The notes beneath the pieces are model-generated. The model was not told where the DNA came from, ran no database searches, and worked only from the letters and a program-made list of their open reading frames with translations. Positions 32,201 through 41,818 of a DNA stretch of 64,000 bases are shown piece after piece. A program made the translations under genes and the position numbers. Positions within the stretch are counted from its first letter, which is position 1; the number at the start of each line of letters is the position of its first letter. This stretch comes from CAZEQJ01 sp964514385. Its GTDB lineage: Bacteria; Bacteroidota; Bacteroidia; Cytophagales; Cyclobacteriaceae. The stretch spans positions 62,001 through 126,000 of the forward strand of contig CAZEQJ010000009.1 in assembly GCA_964514385.1 (NCBI GenBank), given 5' to 3'.

Positions 32201-33193
32201 TTACCAGAAACTGCCTTCACTTTGCTGTTCTATGTAAGCACGGAGGTCTTCTACCTGCCTGTCCGGCATTTTTTCCTGTGTATACAGTGGCATATAGGGG
32301 CGGTGGCCTGCTGCCGGAGAGGTGCCATAACGGATTACCTGGTAAATGGAGCGTTGATCGTGATCGAACATATGTTTTTGGAGCCACTTAAAGGTGGTCT
32401 GGCTATTGTCGAGCACCAGATCGCTTTCACCGTATGCATGATGGCAATGCTGGCAGCTTTGTTCATAAATGATTTTTCCGTTCCCGGGATTGCCTTCATA
32501 GCCGTAGCCATCCTCTTTTGAGTAAGGCGCATCTGTAAACGAGGCCTCATATTTCAGGGGGTATTTCGATTTAAGCAGTGCTATGGCGCGGCCGGGATCG
32601 GATGAGCTCCATTTTTTCAGATTATTTAGCTCTGCCTCATTCAGCTGAAGGTCATCAAGTGTCCACTCCAGTGTCCATAAATATGCGGTGATGTTTTCCA
32701 GCTCCCATGGTTCGAGCTTTCTTCCCTGCGAACATTCCTGAGCACAAAGCTGGATACTTTCAGCAAGACTGTTACGTGCGGCTTCCACCATTGTACCATA
32801 TTTTTTCACGTAGTCACCATTGTACCAGCTCTCACGGTTGACAATACCACGAAAGGTTGACCCCTGCAAATACGGTATATCCTGTTCCTCTGCGTACTGG
32901 AGGCGTATATACGGATCGGTTTCCATGATATCCGCTGACTCCTTCACCAGGTTGTGGCAGCTCGTACAGGCATAATACGGACTGATCACGCGCCCCTTGC
33001 GCAGGGTGGAGCGGCCTTTTTTTACCAGCTCCTCGCCAATGGCTACCTGCGTGGAATCAAAGGGAAGATAATGTGCAGGCCTGGGATCACCCAGTTTAGA
33101 TAGAATCTCAGCAACGGGCTGTTCCCCTGATATGATCACAGGGTCGTCTGGTGCAGGATAAAGCAAAAGAAGCAGGATAAGCAGATACCTCAT
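32201..33193 (-). CDS. Di-haem c-type cytochrome, exported
   Basis: This 330-aa protein has a signal peptide and two CXXCH haem sites: C-T-S-C-H near residue 75 and C-Q-H-C-H near 240. M-P-L-Y-T-Q-E-K-M-P-D near the C-terminus gives a possible axial Met. The ATG at 33193 (MRYLLILL) is preferred. The longer frame starts with TTG at 33199 inside the preceding stop. The gene follows the DUF5777 barrel gene by 2 nt. Such cytochrome-barrel pairs are common in Bacteroidota and point to periplasmic electron transfer, but the substrate is unknown. Confidence 0.85.
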   Translation of the reverse strand: MRYLLILLLLLYPAPDDPVIISGEQPVAEILSKLGDPRPAHYLPFDSTQVAIGEELVKKGRSTLRKGRVISPYYACTSCHNLVKESADIMETDPYIRLQYAEEQDIPYLQGSTFRGIVNRESWYNGDYVKKYGTMVEAARNSLAESIQLCAQECSQGRKLEPWELENITAYLWTLEWTLDDLQLNEAELNNLKKWSSSDPGRAIALLKSKYPLKYEASFTDAPYSKEDGYGYEGNPGNGKIIYEQSCQHCHHAYGESDLVLDNSQTTFKWLQKHMFDHDQRSIYQVIRYGTSPAAGHRPYMPLYTQEKMPDRQVEDLRAYIEQQSEGSFW

Positions 33194-33195
33194 AT

Positions 33196-34011
33196 TCAAT
33201 AGTCGCCGGCAGCGATTTTAAAGTTCCTGGAAATATTAAAGCCAAAATGAATGCCCCCATCAAGCCACCTATCGGTAGTGGCGGTAAAATATTGCGGTTC
33301 CACCATGGAGGCGGCATTGGTAAAATTGAGCTGAAACACGTGACCTTTGGTTTCAATTTCCACCCCTATGCTGAAGACGGATGCAATATCTTCTTCAAAG
33401 CCTTGTGGAGGCACATAGTCATATTCAGCGCTGATAGCGAGAATGCGGGTAAGCTGAAACCTGCCCGCAATACCGGAGGTGAGCAATATATTTGCATCTC
33501 CTGCCGGCACAAAATTACGGTGGATGATGGTGGGAGAAACCTGAATACTTATCCTGTCATTGAAGCGACGCGAGGCAAGCAGGCGGTAGGCATAGGAGAG
33601 TCGGTTGATGGGAAGTGCCTCATCTCCGGTTAGAAAGTTAAGGGTATTGTAAGCGGAGGAAAGGTATAATCCAACCGAAACCGGTGCATTTATGCCCTGG
33701 CGCAGCGGTACAGCTTTCACATAACCATCATATGTTTTTCTGAACGAGTTTCTGCCCACGCCGACATCCAGCCACGCATTCACTCCATAATCCAGCCCCA
33801 GCCGGATATTGGCATTATCGAGGCCGAAAAGCTCGTAAAAGCCACCGTCTAAAGTGCCAAAGCGGTGTGAGATGATAAATTTAAGCGTCCCTTTTGGTAC
33901 CGATTCTGTACTGTGACCATTTATTATGCGGTTATCCCTGAACGTTTTCACTACTTCCTGAGCCTGCAGCATGGCTGGTAAAAGGAGTATAAAAAGCAGA
34001 TAATTTTTCAT
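33196..34011 (-). CDS. DUF5777 family beta-barrel protein
   Basis: This 271-aa protein has a signal peptide (MKNYLLFILLLPAMLQAQ). It shows the DUF5777 pattern: T-F-R-D-N-R-I-I-N-G-H-S-T-E, G-T-L-K-F-I-I-S-H-R-F-G, and strands such as A-N-I-R-L-G-L-D-Y-G-V and V-S-V-G-L-Y-L-S. Members are outer-membrane barrel-like proteins found beside haem proteins. The function is not established. It is followed after 2 nt by the di-haem cytochrome gene, so the pair forms one unit. The thr operon diverges 118 bp away. Confidence 0.82.
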   Translation of the reverse strand: MKNYLLFILLLPAMLQAQEVVKTFRDNRIINGHSTESVPKGTLKFIISHRFGTLDGGFYELFGLDNANIRLGLDYGVNAWLDVGVGRNSFRKTYDGYVKAVPLRQGINAPVSVGLYLSSAYNTLNFLTGDEALPINRLSYAYRLLASRRFNDRISIQVSPTIIHRNFVPAGDANILLTSGIAGRFQLTRILAISAEYDYVPPQGFEEDIASVFSIGVEIETKGHVFQLNFTNAASMVEPQYFTATTDRWLDGGIHFGFNISRNFKIAAGDY

Positions 34012-34129
34012 GTATATAAGGTGTAGATTATTAATACTATTATACCAGCCAAAGTGTTAAAAAAAGGATGAAAGTTATGGTTTGTTCAGAATAAATTAAA
34101 AATTGCATTAATTTTTACAAGAGAATCCT

Positions 34130-36577
34130 ATGATTGTTGCGAAATTTGGTGGTACATCCGTTGGTTTTGTTGAAAATATACAAAATATAGGCAGCATTAT
34201 TTCCGGCTATCCCGCTGGTGGCCGCGTCATCGTGGTGTCTGCGTTTAAGGGAGTTACCAACTTACTTGAAAGAGCAGGCAGGCAGGCCTCGCTATCTGAC
34301 CCCGCATATCAGGATATTTTTAAGGAGATTGAAAAAATTCATATTGATCGTATCCAGCAGCTTATTGAGGCGGATCAGCAGACAACATTGCTGGCGGATG
34401 CCAAACGCATACTGAACGAACTGGAGGATCTTCTGCATGGCGTTTTTTTGCTGAAGGAGTTGAGTCTCCGCTCGATGGATCTTATTTACAGTATCGGTGA
34501 ACGCCTTTCTGCACGAATTCTAACAGGGTATTTCCAGCAGGAATCGCTGCCGATGGTATATGTTGACAGCCGTAAGCTTATCATCACCAACGAGCGGTTT
34601 GGTTCTGCAGCAGTACGTTTTGAGGAAACAAACAAACGAATCCGGGATTATTTTACCGATGTTGACACGGTGTATATGGTCACCGGCTTTATAGGGTCGA
34701 CACCACAAGGTGAAACGACTACACTTGGCCGTGGCGGATCAGATTATACAGCATCCATTATTGCTGCTGCGCTGGATGCACAAAAAATAGATATCTGGAC
34801 AGATGTAAGCGGAGTTTATACAGCTGATCCGCGTCGTGTACCATCAGCATTTCCGTTAAAGCAGATCTCCTATCAGGAGGCTATGGAGATGTCGCATTTT
34901 GGTGCCAAGGTCATCTATCCCCCGACGATACATCCGTTGATACGATCGGGCATTCCTATTTTCATACGAAATACATTTAAGCCGGAAGAGGAGGGAACCC
35001 TGATTTCTACCCAATCCGCACAGGACAGGCCGGTAAAGGGCATTTCCTCCATTGATGAGATTTCCCTGATTACGCTTCAGGGCAGTGGACTGATAGGCGT
35101 GCCCGGCACTTCCTCCAGGTTATTTGGTGCGCTTGCACGCTATGATGTCAACATCATCCTGATCACACAGGCTTCTTCTGAGCATAGCATCACCTTTGCT
35201 ATTCGACCTGCCGATGCTGAAAAGGCTATCGATGCCATGCAGGAGGAGTTTGGGCTGGAGATACAGTCCGATATCATCGACCAGCCTGTAGTGGAAAGCA
35301 ACCTGAGTATCGTAGCGATCATCGGTGACCAGATGCGTCATCGTACCGGCATCTCTGCCCGGCTTTTTAATGCACTTGGCGTGAACGGCGTAAATGTTGT
35401 GGCCATAGCACAGGGCTCGAGTGAAAGAAATCTGTCAGTGGTAATATCACGTCGTGATATTGAAAAAGCATTAAACCTCATTCATGAAGCTTTCTTCCTT
35501 TCCGACAAAACAACACTTCACCTATTTATGATAGGTGCTGGCTTAATAGGAAAAACATTACTCAAACAGATTAAATCCCACCAGGAGTACCTTCTGAAAC
35601 ATAAAAACCTGAATCTCATTCTGCATGGGCTGATCAACACCAGAAAAATGCTGTTGGATGAAAATATCCCGTATGGTGAGGCTATGGAACGTATCGAAAA
35701 ACAGGGAGAACCAGCTGATCTGAAGGTATATACCGATCGGATTATCGAAATGAACAAGCCCAACTCCATCGTCGTAGATGTGACCTCGAGCATGGAGGTG
35801 GTAAAGCATTACGGCAGACTTCTGGAGCATAGCATCTCGGTCGTCACCCCAAGCAAGCTGGCCAATTCTTCCGACTATAATACCTATGCTGAGCTTCACA
35901 AAATCGCAAAAAGCAGGGGCTCCAGATTACTTTTTGAAACCAATGTAGGTGCAGGTCTTCCGGTCATCAGCACCCTGGAAAACCTGAAGCTTAGCGGAGA
36001 TCGCATTATCAGGATTGAGGGCGTGCTGTCCGGAACTTTATCGTATTTATTCAATACGTTCGACGGCTCCAAGCCTTTTAGTCAGCTGGTGAAGGAAGCA
36101 CGGGAAAGTGGATATACGGAGCCAGATCCACGCGATGACCTGAATGGCCTTGATGTGGCCCGCAAGATATTGATTTTAAGTCGCGAAGCAGGTTATGCTA
36201 TGGAGCTCGACGATGTATCGGTAGAAAACCTGATCCCGCAGGCATTACAGGGTGACAACATCTCAATTGATGCTTTTATGAACCAGCTGGCTGATTATGA
36301 TGATACTTTCCTGCAGAAATATCAGGAGGCTGCAGCCCGGGGGTGTAAGCTATGTTATATGGCAACGTTAGATGAAGGTAAGGCATTTGTGAGCCTTGAA
36401 TCCATCAGCCCAGACCATCCGCTATATCCGCTTTCAGGCAGCGACAATATGATTTCATTCACTACCGACCGATACCTTGACCGCCCGTTGGTGATAAAAG
36501 GTCCGGGTGCCGGCGCTGCTGTTACAGCAGCCGGAGTATTTGCAGATATCATCAGTCTTCAGAATATTTACAGCTGA
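34130..36577 (+). CDS. thrA: Bifunctional aspartokinase / homoserine dehydrogenase
   Basis: This 815-aa fusion has an aspartokinase at ~1-290 (KFGGTSVGF; G-R-G-G-S-D-Y-T), two ACT regulatory segments at ~310-460 (V-P-G-T-S-S-R-L-F; N-V-V-A-I-A-Q-G-S-S-E), and homoserine dehydrogenase at ~465-815 (M-I-G-A-G-L-I-G-K-T-L, and G-V-L-S-G-T-L-S-Y near 630). It catalyses the first and third steps from aspartate towards threonine. The ACT domains imply feedback control by threonine. It opens a thrA-thrB-thrC operon. Its stop overlaps the thrB start by one base (TGATG). Confidence 0.97.
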   Translation: MIVAKFGGTSVGFVENIQNIGSIISGYPAGGRVIVVSAFKGVTNLLERAGRQASLSDPAYQDIFKEIEKIHIDRIQQLIEADQQTTLLADAKRILNELEDLLHGVFLLKELSLRSMDLIYSIGERLSARILTGYFQQESLPMVYVDSRKLIITNERFGSAAVRFEETNKRIRDYFTDVDTVYMVTGFIGSTPQGETTTLGRGGSDYTASIIAAALDAQKIDIWTDVSGVYTADPRRVPSAFPLKQISYQEAMEMSHFGAKVIYPPTIHPLIRSGIPIFIRNTFKPEEEGTLISTQSAQDRPVKGISSIDEISLITLQGSGLIGVPGTSSRLFGALARYDVNIILITQASSEHSITFAIRPADAEKAIDAMQEEFGLEIQSDIIDQPVVESNLSIVAIIGDQMRHRTGISARLFNALGVNGVNVVAIAQGSSERNLSVVISRRDIEKALNLIHEAFFLSDKTTLHLFMIGAGLIGKTLLKQIKSHQEYLLKHKNLNLILHGLINTRKMLLDENIPYGEAMERIEKQGEPADLKVYTDRIIEMNKPNSIVVDVTSSMEVVKHYGRLLEHSISVVTPSKLANSSDYNTYAELHKIAKSRGSRLLFETNVGAGLPVISTLENLKLSGDRIIRIEGVLSGTLSYLFNTFDGSKPFSQLVKEARESGYTEPDPRDDLNGLDVARKILILSREAGYAMELDDVSVENLIPQALQGDNISIDAFMNQLADYDDTFLQKYQEAAARGCKLCYMATLDEGKAFVSLESISPDHPLYPLSGSDNMISFTTDRYLDRPLVIKGPGAGAAVTAAGVFADIISLQNIYS

Positions 36578-37506
36578 TGAAGAGCATACACGTTTTTGCG
36601 CCTGCTACTGTAGCCAATGTTACCTGCGGATTTGATGTTCTGGGCTTCGCCGTGGAAAAGCCCGGCGATGAGGTGGTGATAGAACTGAAACCCAGGCCGG
36701 GTATAACCCTTGAGGTCGAAGGCGACGGAGGCAAGCTGCCGGTTGATGTCACGGAAAATACGGTTTCTGTTGCCGTCGCAAAATGGATCGAGCATCAGGC
36801 TTATACGGGAGGTGTTCATATCAGACTCATTAAGAATATGCCGTTAGGAAGCGGGCTGGGAAGTAGTGCTGCAAGTGCAGCAGCAGGTGTATTTGCCATG
36901 AATGAGCTTTTCGGCAGACCATTATCAGCGCGTGAGCTGGTACCTTTTGCGATGGAGGGTGAGCGACTGGCCTGTGGTGATGCCCATGCGGATAATGTGG
37001 CACCCGCATTATTAGGCGGATTTATTCTTATACGCAGTTACGACCCGCTCGACATAATAGAATTGCCTGTGCCTGACGACCTGTTTGCCGTAGTTATACA
37101 TCCCAGGATCACCGTAAATACAAGAGATGCACGTGATATCCTGCGCAAGCAGATACCGTTGTCGACAGCATCAAGGCAATGGGGAAACCTTGCCGGTCTG
37201 ATTCATGCCCTGCATACACATGACTATGCGCTAATGGCGCGTTGTATGGTGGATGAGGTGGTAGAGCCTACACGTTCTATCCTGATTCCCGGTTTTGAAA
37301 GGGTAAAGCAGGCTGCACTGGAAAGGGGAGCGCTAACATGCGGTATTTCTGGTTCCGGCCCATCCCTTTTCGCCCTTACCAGAGGTGATAAGGACATAGA
37401 TGGCATTGCTTCCTGTATGCAGGATATATTTAACAAGTTGAAAATTATGTCTGAGGTGTATATTTCGAAAGTGAATACATCCGGACCACGTATTCTGGAC
37501 CTATGA
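36577..37506 (+). CDS. thrB: Homoserine kinase
   Basis: This 309-aa GHMP kinase has the ATP-binding loop P-L-G-S-G-L-G-S-S-A-A-S-A near residues 90-100 and the N-terminal APATVANVTCGFDVLGFAVE. T-C-G-I-S-G-S-G-P-S-L-F-A lies near 255. It phosphorylates homoserine to O-phosphohomoserine. It overlaps thrA by 1 nt and thrC by 4 nt (ATGA). Confidence 0.96.
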   Translation: MKSIHVFAPATVANVTCGFDVLGFAVEKPGDEVVIELKPRPGITLEVEGDGGKLPVDVTENTVSVAVAKWIEHQAYTGGVHIRLIKNMPLGSGLGSSAASAAAGVFAMNELFGRPLSARELVPFAMEGERLACGDAHADNVAPALLGGFILIRSYDPLDIIELPVPDDLFAVVIHPRITVNTRDARDILRKQIPLSTASRQWGNLAGLIHALHTHDYALMARCMVDEVVEPTRSILIPGFERVKQAALERGALTCGISGSGPSLFALTRGDKDIDGIASCMQDIFNKLKIMSEVYISKVNTSGPRILDL

Positions 37507-38780
37507 GATTTCACAGTACATTACATCCTGATCATATGGTACCCCTTCGGCAGGCGGTACTGGAAGGGTTGCCGAAAAACGGAGGATTGTACGTTCCGGC
37601 TTCCATACCACCAATCGACTTTACGGCGTTGAGGAAAGATAAAAATCTGCCATTGGATGAAATAGCAATACAAATTCTCACCCCTTACCTTGAAGAGGAT
37701 CTGCCCGCAGATGTAATACGTACTATTTGTGCTGAGGCGTTCAACTTTAACTGTCCTGTTGTGAAGGTAGAAGAAAATATCTTCAGCCTTGAATTATATC
37801 ACGGGCCAACCTGGGCGTTCAAGGATTTTGGTGCACGCTTTATGTCCCGGCTGTTTGCCTATTTTCTTGAAGGCACGGGATCGAAAACAAAAATACTTGT
37901 GGCTACTTCCGGTGATACAGGAGGTGCCGTGGGACATGGGTTTCTTAACAATGCCTTTGCTGACGTAGTGATATTATTTCCGAAGGGGAAAGTAAGCGAA
38001 CTTCAAAAAAGACAGCTAACAACTTTAGGTCATAACATCGAGGCAATAGAAATTGACGGCACGTTTGATGACTGTCAGGATCTGGTAAAAAAAGCTTTTC
38101 TTGACTCCTCACTGCAAAACCTCAATCTGTCATCCGCCAACAGTATCAATATTGCGCGGTTGTTGCCTCAAATGGTGTATTACGTTCATGCAGCGGTCCG
38201 TATGGAGGAGGATTTTGTTTTTTCTGTACCCAGTGGAAATTTCGGGAACCTTACGGCAGGTATCATGGCATCTATGATGGGCATGCCGGCTAAAGCATTC
38301 CTTGCGGCAACTAATATCAACCATATTGTACCCGATTACCTCAATTATGGTGCATTTATGCCCGCGTCTTCAAAACGCACACTCAGCAATGCCATGGATG
38401 TAGGGGCGCCGAATAATTTTCCGAGACTGCATTATTTACTTAAAAACTGGACACATTTTCAACATCGGCTGAAGGGGTATTATTATCAGGACCAGGAGGT
38501 ATTGGCGACCATTAAAAAAACACATCATGAACATCAGTATTTACTGGAGCCACATGGAGCCATTGGCTATCAGGCGCTGAAGGATTATCTTTCAGAACAT
38601 CCGGGTGTGAAGGGCGTGTTTCTTGAAACGGCGCATCCCGTCAAGTTTGCTGATACTGTTTTTGAAGCCACAGGAATACAACCTGGCCACGGCGATGCTG
38701 ATGCCTTGATGAAAAAGAAACCGGAATACCATACTTTATCATCGTCCTACAGGGACTTCCGGGAATGGCTGAAGGCCTAA
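37503..38780 (+). CDS. thrC: Threonine synthase
   Basis: This 425-aa PLP enzyme of fold type II has the N-terminal pattern MRFHSTLHPDHMVPLRQAVL. The PLP lysine is K107 in G-P-T-W-A-F-K-D-F-G-A-R-F, and V-A-T-S-G-D-T-G-G-A-V-G near 130 binds phosphate. It converts O-phosphohomoserine to threonine. It closes the thr operon. Its stop overlaps by 4 bp the stop of the convergent queuosine-precursor transporter. Confidence 0.96.
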   Translation: MRFHSTLHPDHMVPLRQAVLEGLPKNGGLYVPASIPPIDFTALRKDKNLPLDEIAIQILTPYLEEDLPADVIRTICAEAFNFNCPVVKVEENIFSLELYHGPTWAFKDFGARFMSRLFAYFLEGTGSKTKILVATSGDTGGAVGHGFLNNAFADVVILFPKGKVSELQKRQLTTLGHNIEAIEIDGTFDDCQDLVKKAFLDSSLQNLNLSSANSINIARLLPQMVYYVHAAVRMEEDFVFSVPSGNFGNLTAGIMASMMGMPAKAFLAATNINHIVPDYLNYGAFMPASSKRTLSNAMDVGAPNNFPRLHYLLKNWTHFQHRLKGYYYQDQEVLATIKKTHHEHQYLLEPHGAIGYQALKDYLSEHPGVKGVFLETAHPVKFADTVFEATGIQPGHGDADALMKKKPEYHTLSSSYRDFREWLKA

Positions 38781-39571
38781 AAAAAGCCGGTACTTTTTTG
38801 AGTGGCCTCTTCCTTCATTTTCTCAGATAGATCTTTTCCCAGGTATTTATCGATTGCATAATGCCCGAGGTAGAGCAGAGGCGTCAAAGCTATGGCGATC
38901 ACAAATTTATAAATGTAGTTACCTGTTCCTACGTTTACCACCTGCAGGGCGGTCCAGTTGCCAAACAGAAAAAAGGCAACAAACAATACCACAAAGCTGT
39001 CGATAAACTGTGAAATTAAAGTAGACCCTGTAGCCCTTAGCCAGATCATACGGTCGCCCGTAATACGTTTCAGACGCTGAAAAACAAAAACATCAAGCAA
39101 CTGCCCGAGCATAAAGGCAATGACAGAACCTATAATGATCCCGAGACCCTGGCGAAATATTACCCGGAAGGCATAGTTGATGTTAAAGGCATTACCCTGG
39201 TTGTCCGTCCCATTCACCTCTTGCCAGAAATCTGCCGGCGGCAGGGTTGTCACAATGTATATGATGGCAAAAGCATAGATGATACAGCCGACTGTGATGA
39301 AGCTGATAAGCCGTACACCCGTTTTTCCGAAATACTCATTTATTATGTCGGTAGTAATAAATACCACCGGCCAAATCACCACACCTGCAGTGAGGTCAAA
39401 ATTGAAGGTGTATCCACCAAATAGTTTCAGCCCTGCAGGGGGCAGGTTTAGCGTTGATTCGCCTGAAAATATTTTCACTCCGATCAGCTCGGCAAGTATG
39501 GCATTGGTAAGGAATATGGCACCCAGCACAATGAAAAGCCGGTTTCGCTTCACATTTTCACTCCTATTCAT
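38777..39571 (-). CDS. Queuosine precursor transporter (VUT/YhhQ family)
   Basis: This 264-aa integral membrane protein has about six hydrophobic segments and the family motifs N-A-I-L-A-E-L-I-G-V-K-I-F near residue 25, F-I-T-T-D-I-I-N-E-Y-F-G near 75, and L-R-A-T-G-S-T-L-I-S-Q-F-I-D-S near 185. YhhQ-type proteins take up queuine or preQ precursors for tRNA modification. The ATG at 39571 (MNRSENVK) is chosen. A TTG three codons earlier is possible. It overlaps the end of rnz by 8 nt and is the last gene of the eight-gene minus-strand cluster. Confidence 0.92.
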   Translation of the reverse strand: MNRSENVKRNRLFIVLGAIFLTNAILAELIGVKIFSGESTLNLPPAGLKLFGGYTFNFDLTAGVVIWPVVFITTDIINEYFGKTGVRLISFITVGCIIYAFAIIYIVTTLPPADFWQEVNGTDNQGNAFNINYAFRVIFRQGLGIIIGSVIAFMLGQLLDVFVFQRLKRITGDRMIWLRATGSTLISQFIDSFVVLFVAFFLFGNWTALQVVNVGTGNYIYKFVIAIALTPLLYLGHYAIDKYLGKDLSEKMKEEATQKSTGFF

Positions 39572-40487
39572 AGATTTCAAATTTTTTCCCTTCCATGGCC
39601 AGGTGTGAGGCAGGGAACACTTCGCGTGCCTCTTTCAGCAGGGGTGACAAGTCTTTGTACCGCGCGGAGTAGTGACCAAGGATGAGGCGACTTACATTGG
39701 CTTTCATGGCGAAGGTCGCTGCTTCTGTAGCTGTGCTGTGATAAGTTTGTTTTGCTCTTTCGCGGTGTTCGTTGAGGAAGGTGGATTCGTGGTATAACAG
39801 GTCACTGCCTTGTACCTGTTCGATATATTGCTCGGAATACCTCGTATCCGCAAAATACGCATAAGAGCGTGACTTTTTTGGCGCTGTGGTATAATCCAAA
39901 TGGTTATATCTGATGGTTCCATCTTCGTTATACACATCCTTTCCAGACTTGAAATGGTTGAAATAAACGGTGGGGATATCCGGGGTAATCGTTTCCCGGT
40001 TGAGCTTTCGTTTTTTCTTTTTTTCTTTGAAAAAATAACCATAACAGCGTATCCGGTGATCCATCGGAATACAGGTTACCGATATCCGGTTATTTTCAAA
40101 TATGACCTCCGCATCGTTGGTGTGCACCTCTTCAAATGAAAGCGGGAAGTTGAGCACGGTTTCGGAGTATCTGAACTGCATCGTAAGCATCTCGTCGAGA
40201 CCACGCGGGCCGAAGACGTGCAATGGTGTTTTCCTGCCGTGAAGGTTCATTGATGATATCAGCCCGATCAGCCCGAAGAAATGATCTCCATGGAGGTGGC
40301 TGATGAATATATGGGTAAGTTTGTTGAGCTTGATGCCATAGCGCTGTATCTGCATTTGCGTACCATCCCCGCAATCCAGCAGCATATGCATATTTTCAAT
40401 TTGCAGGTACTGTGATGTCTGGTGCCTGCCATACGCCGGGGCGGCACTATTACATCCCAGGATGGTCACTTCAAATGGGACAGACAC
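39564..40487 (-). CDS. rnz: Ribonuclease Z
   Basis: This 307-aa metallo-beta-lactamase-fold enzyme starts V-T-I-L-G-C-N-S-A-A-P and has the zinc motif H-I-F-I-S-H-L-H-G-D-H-F-F-G near 60-72. A-Y-F-A-D-T-R-Y lies near 205 and L-Y-H-E-S-T-F near 235. The His of L-I-L-G-H-Y-S-A-R-Y near 273 completes the site. It matures tRNA 3' ends. The start is GTG at 40487. There is no ATG before the first conserved strand. It lies 6 nt after the STAS gene. Confidence 0.95.
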   Translation of the reverse strand: MSVPFEVTILGCNSAAPAYGRHQTSQYLQIENMHMLLDCGDGTQMQIQRYGIKLNKLTHIFISHLHGDHFFGLIGLISSMNLHGRKTPLHVFGPRGLDEMLTMQFRYSETVLNFPLSFEEVHTNDAEVIFENNRISVTCIPMDHRIRCYGYFFKEKKKKRKLNRETITPDIPTVYFNHFKSGKDVYNEDGTIRYNHLDYTTAPKKSRSYAYFADTRYSEQYIEQVQGSDLLYHESTFLNEHRERAKQTYHSTATEAATFAMKANVSRLILGHYSARYKDLSPLLKEAREVFPASHLAMEGKKFEIYE

Positions 40488-40493
40488 TATTTA

Positions 40494-40871
40494 TTACTCA
40501 GAAGATTGCCCGAGATCACGCTCCAACTCATTCATAAACACAAGGTCTACAGATTCTTCCACCGTGGGTACCATTTCGAGCACCTTGTCCAGTTGTGAAA
40601 TTTTGATGAGTTTTTCGACAAAATCGCCCACACCGGTAAGGATAAAGTCACCATTACTTTCAGTAGCTACACGATGGCCTACCAGCAGGGCACTCAGACC
40701 GGATGAATCTATGTATTTGACAGCTGAGATATCAATGATAATGTTCCGGTATCCCTCGGCATGAATGGTAAGGATCTCCGATTTGAATCTTGGTGCAAGG
40801 GATGAATCCAGCTTTTCTTCATCCAGCTTAATCAGACAATATTTTTCCTGTTTATCTATACTGTATTTCAT
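40494..40871 (-). CDS. STAS-domain anti-sigma factor antagonist-like protein
   Basis: This 125-aa single STAS domain has the typical phospho-acceptor loop I-D-I-S-A-V-K-Y-I-D-S-S-G-L-S-A-L near 50-62, in which one of the two Ser residues would be the phosphorylation site. Such proteins take part in partner-switching with anti-sigma kinases. No anti-sigma kinase lies nearby, so its partner is elsewhere. It lies 3 nt after purC. Confidence 0.88.
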   Translation of the reverse strand: MKYSIDKQEKYCLIKLDEEKLDSSLAPRFKSEILTIHAEGYRNIIIDISAVKYIDSSGLSALLVGHRVATESNGDFILTGVGDFVEKLIKISQLDKVLEMVPTVEESVDLVFMNELERDLGQSSE

Positions 40872-40874
40872 ATC

Positions 40875-41816
40875 TTATAATCTCAGTGCTTTCTCAACGT
40901 TTTTTTCTATGCGGTTCAATGGGTTGTCACTGTAATCCTGCCCTTCAAATGTACGACCTGTAACTTTCTCAAACAATTTAATGTACTGCCGGCTGATTTC
41001 CATTACCTTTTCTTCGGTAAATGCCGGCATTTGCTGCCCATCTTTGCCCTGAAAACCTTCCGATATCAGCCATTCACGTACAAACTCCTTGGACAACTGT
41101 TCCTGAGGCAATCCTTCAGCCTGTCGCTCCTCATAGCTGTCCAGATAAAAATAGCGCGAGCTGTCAGGTGTATGTACCTCATCAATAAGATAGATCTGAT
41201 CACCGCGCTTACCGAATTCATATTTGGTGTCCACAAGAATGAGTCCACGGTCATGGGCTATCTGTGTGCCTCTGGTGAATAATTCGAGCGAGAATTTTTC
41301 CAATAATTCATATTCCTCTCTTTCGACAATGCCCTGAGCAATGATTTCTTCTTTGGAGATGTCTTCATCATGCCCTGAAGTTGCTTTTGTAGTCGGTGTG
41401 ATGACAGGCTCCGGCAGTTTATCATTTTCCTTTAGCCCTTCCGGCAAAGGCACACCGCAGAGTGTACGTTTTCCGTCACGGTATTCACGCCACGCATGGC
41501 CGGCCAGATATCCGCGGACGACCATTTCCACCGGGTAGGGCTTGCATATCAGACCTATGGTGACATTCGGATCCGGACTGCTGATCACCCAGTTGGGCAC
41601 AATGTCTTTGGTCAGCTCCATAAAGTTGGCTGCGATACGGTTTAGTATTTCACCTTTATGGGGAATAGGCATAGGCAAAATGACATCAAAGGCGGAAATA
41701 CGGTCGGTTGCTATGAGTACAATTTCATCGTCAAAAAAGTAGATGTCTCTCACCTTGCCACGTGCAAACCTGGTCTGACCAGGGAAGTTAAACTGAGTTT
41801 CCTTTATTGCATGCAT
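40875..41816 (-). CDS. purC: SAICAR synthase
   Basis: This 313-aa protein is of the longer SAICAR synthetase type. It has G-K-V-R-D-I-Y-F-F near residue 20, D-R-I-S-A-F-D-V-I-L-P near 35, P-Y-P-V-E-M-V-V-R-G-Y-L-A-G near 95 and I-L-V-D-T-K-Y-E-F-G near 195. It makes SAICAR from CAIR and aspartate in purine synthesis. The ATG at 41816 (MHAIKETQF) gives the normal N-terminus. The open frame continues 32 codons into the upstream gene and is rejected as a start. It begins 2 nt after the MORN gene stop. Confidence 0.95.
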   Translation of the reverse strand: MHAIKETQFNFPGQTRFARGKVRDIYFFDDEIVLIATDRISAFDVILPMPIPHKGEILNRIAANFMELTKDIVPNWVISSPDPNVTIGLICKPYPVEMVVRGYLAGHAWREYRDGKRTLCGVPLPEGLKENDKLPEPVITPTTKATSGHDEDISKEEIIAQGIVEREEYELLEKFSLELFTRGTQIAHDRGLILVDTKYEFGKRGDQIYLIDEVHTPDSSRYFYLDSYEERQAEGLPQEQLSKEFVREWLISEGFQGKDGQQMPAFTEEKVMEISRQYIKLFEKVTGRTFEGQDYSDNPLNRIEKNVEKALRL

Positions 41817-41818
41817 AA

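Noticed and set aside
34098..34116. Possible attenuator before thrA (AAAAATT/AATTTTT hairpin)
   Set aside because: The stem is purely A/T, no T-run follows a GC stem, and no Thr/Ile-rich leader peptide was found.
39572..39580. TTG start for the queuosine-precursor transporter
   Set aside because: The ATG three codons later gives a normal N-terminus. The TTG only lengthens the overlap with rnz.
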